NCBI RefSeq assembly: GCF_002964975.1
Contig: NZ_PSZM01000002.1
Location: forward strand, 1-64,000
Origin: Apibacter adventoris
GTDB lineage: Bacteria; Bacteroidota; Bacteroidia; Flavobacteriales; Weeksellaceae
Reading direction: 5' to 3'
Length of the DNA stretch: 64,000 nt
Below are positions 35,168 through 45,009 of the stretch, one piece after another (position 1 is the stretch's first letter; each line of letters starts with the position of its first letter). A model generated the notes under the pieces. That model searched no databases, was not told the origin of the DNA, and saw nothing but the letters and a program-made list of their open reading frames with translations. The translations under genes and the position numbers were made by a program.

Positions 35168-35198
35168 CAAATATACGCTCATTTTTTATACTTGCAAA
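35168..35198 (-). promoter_or_regulatory. Promoter of the tRNA-Val gene (TTTG-N19-TATATTTG, minus strand)
   Basis: TTTG at 35195-35198 and TATATTTG at 35168-35175 on the minus strand, at ideal 19-base spacing, ~60 bases before tRNA-Val. The -33 element falls at the very end of the folC region. Confidence 0.7.
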
Positions 35199-35205
35199 TA
35201 TTTTT

Positions 35206-36429
35206 TTAAAAAATTTCTGATACTACAAAATTACTTCCTCCGATAAATATAATATCATCTTTATCGGAATCATTTTTAGCATTTGTAAAGCCTTCAAGTA
35301 CACTGTTATATATCTTATAATTAGAAAAATATTGTTCAATTTTCATCTTATATTGATTAGGACTTAAACCCCTTTTTATGGAAGGTTTCACAAAATAATA
35401 AATTCCATTTACAGGGAGTAAAGGAAATATTTTATCTAAATCTTTACCTTTTACAAATCCTATAACAATCCTTAAATGTTTATATGATAAAGTTTTAAAT
35501 TGTCGAGATAATTGTTTGAAACCATCTTCATTATGTGCTGTGTCACATACAATTAATGGATCTTTTTGTTGGAGAATTTCCCATCTTCCTCTGAAATTCA
35601 TGTTTTTGTTTACATGTAGTAATCCAATTTCAATGGCATGATTATTTATATTATAACCTTTTTCTTGTAAGATTTTAATAATTCCTAAAGTAGTTTTTAT
35701 ATTTTGAAATTGGTAAATACCTTTAAGGTCTGAAATGTAGTTGTTTTGTATTAGGGTAGCATCTAAGTGTTTAGCTTTTTTTTCTTCAGCAATGTTAATT
35801 AATAAAGATTTAATATTTTCTTTATTTTCACCAATAACTACAGGTATTCCCTCTTTAATAATACCTGCCTTTTCCTTAGCTATTTTTTCTAAAGTATCTC
35901 CTAATAAGTCAGTATGATCCATAGATATACTTGTAATAGCACAAACTTCAGGGATGATGATGTTAGTAGAATCTAAACGGCCTCCTAAGCCGACTTCTAT
36001 GACTGCAATATCTACTTTTTCTTTTGCAAAATATGAAAAAGACATAGCAGTAGTCAGTTCAAAAAAAGAAGGATTAAAATCTTTTGAAAAATAAGATTGA
36101 ATTTCAACAAGAAATTGATAAATAAATTCTTGAGGACATTCTTTACCATTTATTCGAATACGTTCTGCGAAATTTTTTAAATGAGGAGAGGTAAATAGCC
36201 CTACTTTATATCCGGATTCCTTCAAAATAGAAGCGGTCATATTAGAAACACTCCCTTTACCGTTAGTTCCTGCTACATGAATAGATTTAAATTTGTTTTG
36301 AGGGTTTCCCAAAATATCACATAATTTCAGAATATTTTCAAATCCGGGTTTATAAGCAGATTTTCCTATATTTTGATAGTTTGAAACCTGAGAATATAAC
36401 CACTCCAGAATTTCTTCATAAGATATCAT
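35206..36429 (-). CDS. folC: Folylpolyglutamate synthase / dihydrofolate synthase
   Basis: A Mur-ligase-family enzyme adding Glu to (dihydro)folates. It has the ATP loop VAGTNGKGSVSNMTA, FTSPHLKNFAERIRING, IEVGLGGRLDSTNII and ISMDHTDLLGDTLEKIAKEKAGI. The C-terminal domain contains DTAHNEDGF. Length is 407 residues. It lies 9 bases after the methyltransferase gene, so they are co-transcribed. Confidence 0.95.
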   Translation of the reverse strand: MISYEEILEWLYSQVSNYQNIGKSAYKPGFENILKLCDILGNPQNKFKSIHVAGTNGKGSVSNMTASILKESGYKVGLFTSPHLKNFAERIRINGKECPQEFIYQFLVEIQSYFSKDFNPSFFELTTAMSFSYFAKEKVDIAVIEVGLGGRLDSTNIIIPEVCAITSISMDHTDLLGDTLEKIAKEKAGIIKEGIPVVIGENKENIKSLLINIAEEKKAKHLDATLIQNNYISDLKGIYQFQNIKTTLGIIKILQEKGYNINNHAIEIGLLHVNKNMNFRGRWEILQQKDPLIVCDTAHNEDGFKQLSRQFKTLSYKHLRIVIGFVKGKDLDKIFPLLPVNGIYYFVKPSIKRGLSPNQYKMKIEQYFSNYKIYNSVLEGFTNAKNDSDKDDIIFIGGSNFVVSEIF

Positions 36430-36438
36430 AAAATAATT

Positions 36439-37200
36439 TTATATTTTTTGTACAATCCCAATATATTTTCTTTCAAATTCTACAATTACAGCATTTAATT
36501 TATTTTCTTGAACCCAATCTATAAATGCAGAATTATCCCCAATATCATCACTGATAAAAAAACCTTTAGGAGAAATCTTATCCCAGATGATTTTATAAGC
36601 CCATATCCTTCCTTTATAACTTTTATCACTGTCATAATGTGCAACGTCAAAATGAGATTGTTGGGTAAAAATCTTTGGTAAAGATTCTTTATCTGCAAAA
36701 CGAAATAATTTCCAATATTTACGTAATGAATCAGGAACTACACAGCCTACGAATTTATCATTATTTCTGTCTAAATAAGGCATATCCGAACTATATAAAA
36801 TTCCTTCTCTTTTTTGTAAGGACAATAAAGCTGCTAAAGAGCTCCATCCGTAAGCAACTCCTGTTTCTAAAACATTTTTTGCCTGTGTATATTCACATAT
36901 TCCATAAATTAAATCCATAGCTCCGGCTCCACCCATTTTTACCGGGCAATTTAATTCCATTTTTTTTGCTTCTTCTAATACCTTAGGGAATTCAGTAGAT
37001 AAAGAAAAATGTGAATTTGTTATTTTTAAAATCGCTTCTTTTTGGCTTATAGCCATTTTTGCACACCAATTTTCCGCTTCTTTTTTTCCTTTAAAAGCAC
37101 TTCCTCTATCAAAAATATTTTTATAAATTTTTCTTAATAATTCAGGGTATAATTGGGGTCTGACTAAGTAACCGAAAAAGGTTCTGAGAATTGTTAACAT
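36439..37200 (-). CDS. Class I SAM-dependent methyltransferase (253 aa)
   Basis: The Rossmann motif I is VLETGVAYGWSSLAALLSL; the following acidic-loop region is ILYSSDMPYLD, then the VAHYDSDKSYKGRIWAYKIIW and GFFISDDIGDN segments. The pattern fits the Methyltransf_24/O-methyltransferase group. The substrate is unknown. An N-terminal helix-rich extension of ~75 residues comes first. A minus-strand promoter precedes it, and it starts the MTase-folC operon. Confidence 0.8.
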   Translation of the reverse strand: MLTILRTFFGYLVRPQLYPELLRKIYKNIFDRGSAFKGKKEAENWCAKMAISQKEAILKITNSHFSLSTEFPKVLEEAKKMELNCPVKMGGAGAMDLIYGICEYTQAKNVLETGVAYGWSSLAALLSLQKREGILYSSDMPYLDRNNDKFVGCVVPDSLRKYWKLFRFADKESLPKIFTQQSHFDVAHYDSDKSYKGRIWAYKIIWDKISPKGFFISDDIGDNSAFIDWVQENKLNAVIVEFERKYIGIVQKI

Positions 37201-37225
37201 TTATTCAAATGGTTAAAATAATTTA

Positions 37226-37253
37226 CAAAAGTAAGTAAATCAAATATAAACAA
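37226..37253 (-). promoter_or_regulatory. Promoter of the methyltransferase-folC operon
   Basis: On the minus strand TTG (37251-37253), 17 bases, then TACTTTTG (37226-37233). A second TATATTTG at 37241-37248 overlaps the spacer and could be an alternative -7. Confidence 0.5.
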
Positions 37254-37417
37254 CATCATCAAAATAATAATACCATTAAATACTAACTACAAATACTGAA
37301 AACTTAGGTGACGTTTTTGTATCTCAAATATTTATAAATACAGAAAGTTGTAAATTGCAGTTTTTATTATGTCATAACTAAATAGAAAAATAAAGTTTTA
37401 TGTTTTAGTAATTTACA

Positions 37418-38602
37418 ATGAATCGGCTTAGTAAATCATTTATAAATTTTTTTCAAAAAGAACAATCTACCGGAATATTGCTTATATTATGTACTCTTAT
37501 TTCTTTGATCATAGCAAATTCACCTGTGCAGATTTTTTATTTGGAACTTTGGGAAATTCCGGTAAGATTACAATTTGGTGATTTTAATTTTTTTAATTTC
37601 CATGGAAAACCCTTGACGTTTGAAACGTTTATAAATGAAGCTTTAATGGCCGTATTTTTTTTATCTGTAGGCTTAGAAATTAAAAGAGAAATTTATGCCG
37701 GTGAATTAGCAAACCTCAAAAAAGCTTTGCTACCTATAATGGGAGCTTTAGGAGGAATGATCATTCCAGCATTTATTTATATGCTTTTTAATTACGGAAC
37801 TCAAACACAATCAGGAGCCGGAATACCTATGGCTACTGATATAGCTTTTGCTTTAGGGGTTCTTTCACTATTAGGGAAAAGAGTTCCAGGGGCTCTTAAG
37901 GTATTTTTAACTGCTTTAGCCGTAATTGATGATTTTGGAGCAATTGTGGTGATTGCCTTATTTTATACTCAGGATTTGTCTGTACTTCATTTAAGTATTG
38001 CATTAATGATATGGGGAGTATTGCTTTTTCTAAATAAAGTAAAGATCTATTCTTTAATACCTTATTTAGTAGGAGGGATTTTTATGTGGTATTTTATGCT
38101 AAATTCAGGAGTTCATGCAACCATTTCTGGTGTACTATTAGCCTTTGCTATTCCATTTCAAAAAGGAGAGAAAAAAGTTAATTTTTCAAAATTGCAACAT
38201 TCGTTACATCGACCGGTAAATTATATTATTCTTCCGCTTTTTGCATTAGCTAATACAGCTATTGTTGTGAATTCAGATATACAAAATATTTTTACTCAAC
38301 GCTATAGCCAGGGTATTTTTTTTGGTCTGTTTCTAGGAAAACCTTTAGGAATTATGCTTTTCAGCATTTTAGCCTGTGTTGGTAAAATTTCTAAATTACC
38401 TGAAGGGGTTTTATGGAAACAAATGCTTGGGGTTGGATTTTTAGGAGGAATAGGGTTTACTATGTCAATATTTATTACCCTTTTGGCATTTGATCCTATA
38501 TCACAACAGTATTATATAAATCATGCTAAATTTATCATACTTACAACTTCTTTATGTTCAGCATTCGTAGGTTATTTTTATTTAAAAAAAATATTATTCT
38601 AA
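37418..38602 (+). CDS. nhaA: Na+/H+ antiporter NhaA
   Basis: This inner-membrane antiporter expels Na+ in exchange for protons. It has about 11-12 hydrophobic segments in 394 residues. Motifs: FFLSVGLEIKREIYAGEL, GIPMATDIAFALGVLSLLG, VFLTALAVIDDFGAIVVIALFY (two ion-binding Asp), and VGFLGGIGFTMSIFITLLAF. It is 25 bases before the M16 gene, so they may share a transcript. Confidence 0.96.
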   Translation: MNRLSKSFINFFQKEQSTGILLILCTLISLIIANSPVQIFYLELWEIPVRLQFGDFNFFNFHGKPLTFETFINEALMAVFFLSVGLEIKREIYAGELANLKKALLPIMGALGGMIIPAFIYMLFNYGTQTQSGAGIPMATDIAFALGVLSLLGKRVPGALKVFLTALAVIDDFGAIVVIALFYTQDLSVLHLSIALMIWGVLLFLNKVKIYSLIPYLVGGIFMWYFMLNSGVHATISGVLLAFAIPFQKGEKKVNFSKLQHSLHRPVNYIILPLFALANTAIVVNSDIQNIFTQRYSQGIFFGLFLGKPLGIMLFSILACVGKISKLPEGVLWKQMLGVGFLGGIGFTMSIFITLLAFDPISQQYYINHAKFIILTTSLCSAFVGYFYLKKILF

Positions 38603-38627
38603 AATCATAGTAAAATAACTAATTAAT

Positions 38628-41546
38628 ATGAAAAAATCAATTTTAGTTTTATTAATTACATATTATTCGGTCATCATGGCAAAAGCACAAAATTATTACA
38701 CAGAAATTCATACAGATGCTAAGGGATATGCCTATGAAATAGTAAATGGGGATCCTTCAAAGTCTAGAGTATACACTTTAAAAAATGGATTAAAAGTTTA
38801 TTTATCACAGAATAAAGATGAACCTAGGATACAGACCTATATTGCTGTAAGAACAGGATCGTCTAACGATCCTTCCGAAAATACAGGGTTAGCACACTAT
38901 TTAGAGCATATGTTATTTAAAGGAACCAGTAAAATAGGAACTTTGAACTGGGATAATGAATCACAATTACTGGAACAAATTTCGGATTTATACGAAAAAC
39001 ATAAAAAAGAAACAGATCCTGAAATGAAGAAAAAAATCTATAAAAAAATCGATAGTGTTTCAAAAGAGGCTTCAAAATATGCAATTGCAAATGAATATGA
39101 TAAAATGATTTCTAACTTGGGAGCAACCGGAACCAATGCCCATACTTGGTTAGATGAAACAATTTATAAAAATAACATTCCTGCCAATGTATTAGAAAAA
39201 TGGTTGTTTGTAGAAAAAGAAAGATTTTCAGAATTGGTACTCAGACTTTTTCATACTGAATTGGAAGCAGTATATGAGGAATTTAACAGGGCGCAAGATA
39301 ATGATGCCCGTTTAGTGAATTATGAACTAATGGATGCCTTATTTCCAACTCATAATTATGGACAGCAAACCACATTGGGAAAATCAGAGCATTTAAAAAA
39401 TCCTTCTATGAAAGCAATTCATAAATATTTTAATACATATTATGTTCCTAATAATATGGCGTTGGTTTTAGTGGGAGATTTAGAGTATAATAAAACCATA
39501 CAGCTTATAGATAAATATTTTGGTAGTTTCGAGTATAAGGAACAACCAGTAAAGAAAAAGGTAATAGAAAAACCGCTCAATCATGTTATAAAAAGAGTGG
39601 TAAAAAGTCCGACTTCAGAAAGGTTGCAGTTAGCTTTCAGAACTGAAGGCACAGGGAGTAAAGAAGAATTATATGTGCAAATGATAGATATGATTCTAAG
39701 TAATACCGGAGCCGGACTTATTGATATGAACATTAACCAAAAACAAAGGGCACATGGAGCAGGGTCTTATACTAGTATATTTAAAGATTATGGAATACAT
39801 GTTCTCTATGGAGCTCCAAAGGAAGGGCAAACTCTAGAACAAGTACAGCAATTATTATTAGAACAATTAGAAGAAATTAAAAAAGGAAATTTTGAAGATT
39901 GGTTATTAGTTGCTATAGTAAAAGATTTAAAAACTAGACGATTGAGATCTTGGGAGAAAGCTAATGGGGTAGCAACTAAAATGTATAACGCTTTTATTCA
40001 AAAACAATCTTGGGAAGAGGTTTTAGGAGAAATTGATCAATTAAGCCAGATAACCAAACAGGAATTAATGCAATTTGCCAATAATTTTTATCAGAATAAT
40101 TATGTGGTAGTTTTTAAAGAAAAAGGAGAAAACAATAAATTAATAAGAGTAGAAAATCCGGGTATTACCCCTATTGTTTTGAACCGTACAGATCAATCTC
40201 TATTTTACAAAGAATTTTCCCAGATTCCAGAAAAAGAAATTAAACCGGTATTTTTAGATTATAAAGCACTTATTAAAGTAAAAGAATTAGAGCATACCCC
40301 TTTTTATTTTATAAAAAATACAACAAATGAGTTGGCCGGACTTTATTTTATATATGATTTTGGAACAGATAATAATAAAGATTTAATTTTAGCTTTAAAT
40401 TATCTTCATTTATTAGGGACTGATCGATATAGTAAATCCCAGCTGGAACAAGAATTTTATAAGGCTGGAGTTACTTACGATGTACAAGTATATAATGACA
40501 GAATATATGTTCACCTGAAAGGTTTGGAAGAGAATATCCCGCAAGGGTTAGATTTACTTGAGCATTTATTTTCTCGGGCTCTGCCGGATGCGGATGCCTA
40601 TAATGATTATGTGAAAACAATTAAGAAAAGCCGAAAAAATTCTAAACTAAACAAACAATCTATTTTTAAAGCTTTAGCTATTTATGCTCAATATGGTAAA
40701 TTTAACCGGATTACAAATAATATTTCTAAGGATAAATTAAAAAATAAAAATCCTCAGGATCTGGTAGATATAATTCATGATTTACATAATTATAAGAAAG
40801 AAATTTTTTATTACGGTAAAAGAATGTCAGTAGCTGAAAAAGCACTTTTAAAATCACATAATTTTGGAAAAGGTTTAACATATAAATCTCCAATAAAATA
40901 TGAAAAATTATCATCTGACGGTACTTTATATTATGCACCTTATGATATGGTACAGGCAGAAATCTTATTTCAGTCTAAAGGGGATTTGTTTGATGTAGGA
41001 AAAATGTCTTTAGCGAGAGTTTTTAATGAATATTTTGGAGGGGGATTATCTTCAATTGTATTTCAGGAAATTCGTGAAAGCCGTTCACTAGCCTATTCAG
41101 CCTATGCAAATTATGCAGTTGCTACCAAAAAAGAAGATTATGATTTTATATCTTGCTATTTGGGAACGCAAGCAAATAAATTACCTCAGGCAGTTGAAGC
41201 TATGAGTGAACTGATGAATCATATGCCTGAGATAGATAAACAGTTTGAGAATGCAAAAAACGGAGCATTAAAACAAATTGCTTCGGACCGGATCACTAAA
41301 TCCAATATATTTTGGTCTTATAGGGCAGCACGTAAAAGAGGGCTGGATTATGATATAAGAAAAGAAATATATGCAAAAATCAAAGAAATGAAAATGTATG
41401 ATTTAAGAGATTTTTTTAATAAATATATAAAGGGAAAAAAGTATAATGTTTCTCTAATTGGAAAAAAAGAGAACTTGGATTGGAATGCTGTTGAAAAATT
41501 AGGAAAAATTAAAGAGTTGAGTATTAATGAACTTTTTAATTATTAA
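38628..41546 (+). CDS. M16 family zinc metallopeptidase (pitrilysin-like, 972 aa)
   Basis: A signal peptide (SILVLLITYYSVIMAKAQ) directs export. The first M16 half has the inverted zinc motif HYLEH (about residues 90-94) in GLAHYLEHMLFKGT, with the downstream Glu in ELEAVYEEFNRAQDND. An insertion of ~45 residues separates these. The second half (from ~500) is catalytically inactive (FFGGGLSSIVFQEIRESRSLAYSAYA). It is a single-chain clam-shell peptidase, probably periplasmic, degrading peptides. Confidence 0.93.
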   Translation: MKKSILVLLITYYSVIMAKAQNYYTEIHTDAKGYAYEIVNGDPSKSRVYTLKNGLKVYLSQNKDEPRIQTYIAVRTGSSNDPSENTGLAHYLEHMLFKGTSKIGTLNWDNESQLLEQISDLYEKHKKETDPEMKKKIYKKIDSVSKEASKYAIANEYDKMISNLGATGTNAHTWLDETIYKNNIPANVLEKWLFVEKERFSELVLRLFHTELEAVYEEFNRAQDNDARLVNYELMDALFPTHNYGQQTTLGKSEHLKNPSMKAIHKYFNTYYVPNNMALVLVGDLEYNKTIQLIDKYFGSFEYKEQPVKKKVIEKPLNHVIKRVVKSPTSERLQLAFRTEGTGSKEELYVQMIDMILSNTGAGLIDMNINQKQRAHGAGSYTSIFKDYGIHVLYGAPKEGQTLEQVQQLLLEQLEEIKKGNFEDWLLVAIVKDLKTRRLRSWEKANGVATKMYNAFIQKQSWEEVLGEIDQLSQITKQELMQFANNFYQNNYVVVFKEKGENNKLIRVENPGITPIVLNRTDQSLFYKEFSQIPEKEIKPVFLDYKALIKVKELEHTPFYFIKNTTNELAGLYFIYDFGTDNNKDLILALNYLHLLGTDRYSKSQLEQEFYKAGVTYDVQVYNDRIYVHLKGLEENIPQGLDLLEHLFSRALPDADAYNDYVKTIKKSRKNSKLNKQSIFKALAIYAQYGKFNRITNNISKDKLKNKNPQDLVDIIHDLHNYKKEIFYYGKRMSVAEKALLKSHNFGKGLTYKSPIKYEKLSSDGTLYYAPYDMVQAEILFQSKGDLFDVGKMSLARVFNEYFGGGLSSIVFQEIRESRSLAYSAYANYAVATKKEDYDFISCYLGTQANKLPQAVEAMSELMNHMPEIDKQFENAKNGALKQIASDRITKSNIFWSYRAARKRGLDYDIRKEIYAKIKEMKMYDLRDFFNKYIKGKKYNVSLIGKKENLDWNAVEKLGKIKELSINELFNY

Positions 41547-41948
41547 GTTCCAAATAGGATTTATAAATAAACCTACATACTAAAAATTAGTAGTAATCAA
41601 GAGTATATAAATCTTTTTTTGAAAAAATCAAGAGTACTATTACCTTATATATTATTCCATTTAAATTATAATTGGAAAAATGTAGATAAGATATATAAAT
41701 GAAAAATTTATTAGCTAAAAATGGTTTAGCTTTTAATGATATTTCTTTGCCTGAATAAATAATTCGGGCATTTTTTTTCCTGCTGCCTTGATTTATATTT
41801 TATTGTTTTTAAAAAAAGAAAGGCTATTTAAGTTTGCTATACTAAAATGATTATTAACAAGTTTTATAGCTAGAATTGAAGTTCTTATAATGGGTATAAA
41901 TTAAAGTTTTAGCTTAAAAAGTACTTGTTTGTTTTTTAGATGATTATA
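41547..41948. other. 402-bp intergenic region, one terminator, no gene seen
   Basis: AT-rich and without a convincing reading frame. The only clear element is the hairpin at 41748-41778. A run of sequence around 41590-41660 resembles no known feature. Confidence 0.6.
41748..41778 (+). terminator. Rho-independent terminator
   Basis: TTGCCTGAAT, loop AAATA, ATTCGGGCA followed by eight T, 200 bases after the M16 gene. A small RNA ending here is possible. Confidence 0.75.
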
Positions 41949-42572
41949 TTATAAGTATGGTTCTAAAATTCCCTTTCCTTGCCTTAATATTACCGGGTTT
42001 CCAGAGGTTACATCTACTACAGTAGAAGCTGTATGATCACCCATTCCGCTATCTATAACCCAATCCACCAGTTTGTCATATTTTTCGGCAATTAATTCAG
42101 GATCTGTGGTATATTCAATAATTTCATCATCACTATAAGTAGAAGTGGAAGCAATAGGATTCCCCAATTTTTCTACAATCATTCTTGGAATAGGATTGTC
42201 TGGTATCCTTATACCTACGGTTTTTTTATTTTTGTAAATAGAGGGTAAATTGTTGGATGCATTAAGAATAAAAGTGAAGGGACCGGGTAGAGTTCTTTTT
42301 AATAATTTAAATATAGAATTATCGATAGGTTTGGAAAATTTAGCCAGATCACTCAAATCACTACATACAAAGGAAAATTGAGCCTTTTCTAGCTTTATGC
42401 CCTTTATTCTTGCCAGTTTTTCCATGGCTTTATGATTGAAAATATCACATCCTAGTCCATAAACCGTATCGGTTGGATATATAATAACCCCACCTTTTTT
42501 TAATATGGAAACTATTTGGTCTATTTGTTTTTCGGAAGGATTTTCCGGATGAATTTTTAATATTTTTGCCAT
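41949..42572 (-). CDS. L-threonylcarbamoyladenylate synthase (Sua5/YciO/YrdC family)
   Basis: It makes the threonylcarbamoyl-AMP used for t6A37 of tRNA, or is a paralogue (YciO). Motifs: GGVIIYPTDTVYGLGCDIFN, KRTLPGPFTFIL, KKTVGIRIPDNPI, NPIASTSTYSD, and STVVDVTSGNPVILRQGKG. The 207-residue length matches the YrdC/YciO form without the Sua5 C-terminal domain. Confidence 0.9.
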   Translation of the reverse strand: MAKILKIHPENPSEKQIDQIVSILKKGGVIIYPTDTVYGLGCDIFNHKAMEKLARIKGIKLEKAQFSFVCSDLSDLAKFSKPIDNSIFKLLKRTLPGPFTFILNASNNLPSIYKNKKTVGIRIPDNPIPRMIVEKLGNPIASTSTYSDDEIIEYTTDPELIAEKYDKLVDWVIDSGMGDHTASTVVDVTSGNPVILRQGKGILEPYL

Positions 42573-42733
42573 AGTTTTTTACATTTTTAGGTTTTTAAGA
42601 TATAAAATTTATTGTTGACATTATATTCATTTATATATTTAGTGCCAAGATAGATGGTCTTTAGGTTCATATAATAAATTATAACACTTTTTTATTTGGG
42701 AAATAACTTCAAAAAGTTTTTCAGATCATTAAT

Positions 42734-43750
42734 TTAATTACTATCGCTAAATTCATCTGTGTAAACATCTAAAAGAAGAAAGAAAGAAGAGAGTAATATA
42801 GGTCCAAAAATAAGCCCAAGGAAACCAAAAATATTCATTCCGAAAATTACCCCGAAAACAGTAATCAACGGATGTACATTATCCAATTTTTTTAACAGGG
42901 TAAATCGGCAAATATTATCAATACTTCCAATAACCAGGATTCCATAAAGCACAACAAATACAGCCTGCCAGTTTTGTCCTGAAGTAAATAGTAAAATAGC
43001 TATTGGAATATATGCCAGGGCAGACCCTATAATAGGGATCATGGAAGCGAAAGTTGTTGCTGCAAACCAAAACCATAAATTGTCGACTCCAACTATGGCA
43101 TATCCGATTACTCCAGCTATTCCTTGTATCAAAGCTACGGCCGGAATACCAATTGCATTAGATTGAATCATTGTTTTTAATCGTTGGGCTAGTTTTATAC
43201 TATTATTGTCTTTTAAAGGAGACCATTTCATAAGGGTAGATTCCATACTTCGTATATTCATAATCATAAAAAAGAAGATGAAAAAAGAAAAAAAGAAAAC
43301 GATTATAGAGTTTATGGTAGAATTTAATACATCAGGAATAAACTTGCTTGCCCATCCTGTAAACTCTATAATATTCTCTTTACTGAAGAGATTAAAGCCA
43401 TAATGGACTTGCAAGTCATTTAATATTTTATTTAAAGAAATACTAATTTTTTCACAATAAGAAATGGCCGTCTGCACTTTAGAGTAGGTCAGTTCGATAA
43501 GTAGATAAACAGGAGCGGCAATAATTAATAGGGCAAGAACGAAAATAAGTATAAATGCCAGCCAGGAATTCCACTTTTTTTTCTCAGTTAAGTAAAGAAA
43601 AAAATTTCTTGTTATAGCATATAGGGTAACAGCTCCTAGCAAACTAGGTAAAAAAACAGCCAATTGGCTGATTATAAGTATAAACAGGGCAATAATGATT
43701 AATATAAATAATATTTGATGTATTACCTTGGCGCTTATTTTATTTTTCAT
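42734..43750 (-). CDS. AI-2E family transporter (338 aa)
   Basis: Several hydrophobic segments with the family's C-terminal pattern (IGSALAYIPIAILLF, NVHPLITVFGVIFGMNIFGFLGLIFGPILLS). The family includes TqsA and a Na+/H+ antiporter; the substrate here is unknown. It lies 15 bases after aroQ on the same strand and probably shares its transcript. Confidence 0.88.
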   Translation of the reverse strand: MKNKISAKVIHQILFILIIIALFILIISQLAVFLPSLLGAVTLYAITRNFFLYLTEKKKWNSWLAFILIFVLALLIIAAPVYLLIELTYSKVQTAISYCEKISISLNKILNDLQVHYGFNLFSKENIIEFTGWASKFIPDVLNSTINSIIVFFFSFFIFFFMIMNIRSMESTLMKWSPLKDNNSIKLAQRLKTMIQSNAIGIPAVALIQGIAGVIGYAIVGVDNLWFWFAATTFASMIPIIGSALAYIPIAILLFTSGQNWQAVFVVLYGILVIGSIDNICRFTLLKKLDNVHPLITVFGVIFGMNIFGFLGLIFGPILLSSFFLLLDVYTDEFSDSN

Positions 43751-43765
43751 GACTACAAAGATTTA

Positions 43766-44191
43766 TTATTTTGTATTCTTTATAAATGTATGAATTGCAT
43801 CTTCATATCCGGATAGTCCTTTACCTTTGATTTGAGCAATGCAAGCAGCAGAGGTAACGGAAACCTTACGGAAGTCTTCACGTTTATCAATATCAGAAAT
43901 ATGGATTTCAATCGCCGGAGTGGTTACGGCTTTTAATGCGTCATATAAGGCATATGAATAATGGGTAAAGGCTCCGGGATTAATTACGATTCCTTGATAA
44001 GAAAAACCGATTTCATGAATTTTATCAATCAGAGTACCTTCGTGGTTAGATTGGAAATATTCTAATTCTACCGCTGCGAATTTTTTTTGAAGGGAAGAAA
44101 AATAATCTTCAAAGGTAAGAGATCCGTAAATTTCAGGTTCCCGTTTTCCCAACAGATTCAAATTAGGGCCGTTAATAATTATAATTTTCAT
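43766..44191 (-). CDS. aroQ: Type II 3-dehydroquinate dehydratase
   Basis: Shikimate-pathway enzyme, dodecameric. Motifs: IINGPNLNLLGKREPEIYG (Tyr for catalysis), QSNHEGTLIDKIHE, GIVINPGAFTHYSYALYDAL, IEIHISDIDKREDFR, and SVTSAACIAQIKGKGLSGY. The length is 141 residues, as is typical. Confidence 0.97.
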   Translation of the reverse strand: MKIIIINGPNLNLLGKREPEIYGSLTFEDYFSSLQKKFAAVELEYFQSNHEGTLIDKIHEIGFSYQGIVINPGAFTHYSYALYDALKAVTTPAIEIHISDIDKREDFRKVSVTSAACIAQIKGKGLSGYEDAIHTFIKNTK

Positions 44192-44238
44192 CTTTAAAAT
44201 TTATACGAATATATAAAAGAATAAAATAAGGAGATAAT

Positions 44239-44270
44239 TTTGATAAGAAAAAAATAAATAAGTATATTTG
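44239..44270 (+). promoter_or_regulatory. Promoter of tRNA-Leu (TTTG-N20-TATATTTG)
   Basis: TTTG at 44239-44242, 20 bases, TATATTTG at 44263-44270; the predicted start is ~10 bases before the tRNA. This is one of the cleanest -33/-7 pairs in the window. Confidence 0.75.
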
Positions 44271-44285
44271 CCTCCCTGTTTACTT

Positions 44286-44369
44286 GCCCGGATGGCGGAA
44301 TTGGTAGACGCGCTGGACTCAAAATCCAGTGATAGCAATATCGTGTGGGTTCGATTCCCACTCCGGGTA
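44286..44369 (+). tRNA. tRNA-Leu (anticodon CAA)
   Basis: Acceptor GCCCGGA/TCCGGGT, D arm GGCGGAATTGGTAGACGC, anticodon stem CTGGA/TCCAG with loop CTCAAAA (CAA), a long variable arm (GATAGCAATATC) as in Leu tRNAs, and T arm GTGGGTTCGATTCCCAC. CCA is not encoded. The right-hand Rhs array begins directly after this tRNA's terminator, so the tRNA could have served as an insertion boundary; no attachment repeat is seen. Confidence 0.96.
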
Positions 44370-44373
44370 CAAT

Positions 44374-44413
44374 AAAAACCCCTGTTAATAAAATCATTAA
44401 CAGGGGTTTTTAA
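44374..44413 (+). terminator. Terminator of tRNA-Leu
   Basis: AAAAACCCCTGTTAAT, loop AAAATC, ATTAACAGGGGTTTTTA: a 13-bp perfect stem plus T tract. Confidence 0.92.
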
Positions 44414-44463
44414 AAAGGAAGTAATTTTACTGTCATTTTTCCTTATAATTATCTCTTATCTTT

Positions 44464-44977
44464 TCATTCTAAAGAGTTTATAGTCTTAGGTTTAGGTGGT
44501 TTTGGAAATTCATACTCTTTTTTATTTCTAAATATTGAATTTAAATTTTCTTTATAAAGATATAGTAAGCGATCTTGTGTTATTTTGTATGCTATTCCTT
44601 TTGTAATTATTATCAAATTTATCATTTATAACTGGAGATGGATTTTTGTAGGTATTAGTATGGGTTGGGAGTAATATATTATATTTCAAATTGTGTGGTT
44701 GAGTAATAATTATTGTATTGGTTTTGTAAGTAAAAAAATCTACTTTGTCGACATTGGCCATTATTTTAAATTTATCTTCATATAAACTATCTCTTCTAAA
44801 AAAAATATAAAATATAGAATATTTTTTTAGTAATGGAGTTTTTTCTTAATACATCTACACCTTTCACTACTTGATTATAGATTTTATCATTTATAAAGAA
44901 TTTATTTTCTATTTTTTTCTTGTAAAAAAAATAGAAAATAATACTGTTATGGGTAATATATAATTCATATTAATCAT
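44464..44977 (-). pseudogene. Broken lipoprotein gene (old immunity gene), several frameshifts
   Basis: Minus-strand pieces join across frames: a start MINMNYILPITVLFSIFF (hydrophobic signal), then IENKFFINDKIYNQVVKG, then RRDSLYEDKFKIMANVDKVDFF and HNLKYNILLPTHTNTY, then LLYLYKENLNSIFRNKKEYE to the TGA at 44464. At least three frameshifts separate them; a 69-codon open piece (44552-44761) is only a fragment. It follows the broken Rhs tip at 45010-45400, like the intact lipoproteins after other tips. Confidence 0.65.
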
Positions 44978-45009
44978 TTTTTAGCAAGACTTAGCAAATT
45001 TAGTTTTTT

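Noticed and set aside
44194-44397. Open frame antisense to tRNA-Leu
   Set aside because: It reads through the tRNA and its terminator (PGVGIEPT-type sequence); not a gene.
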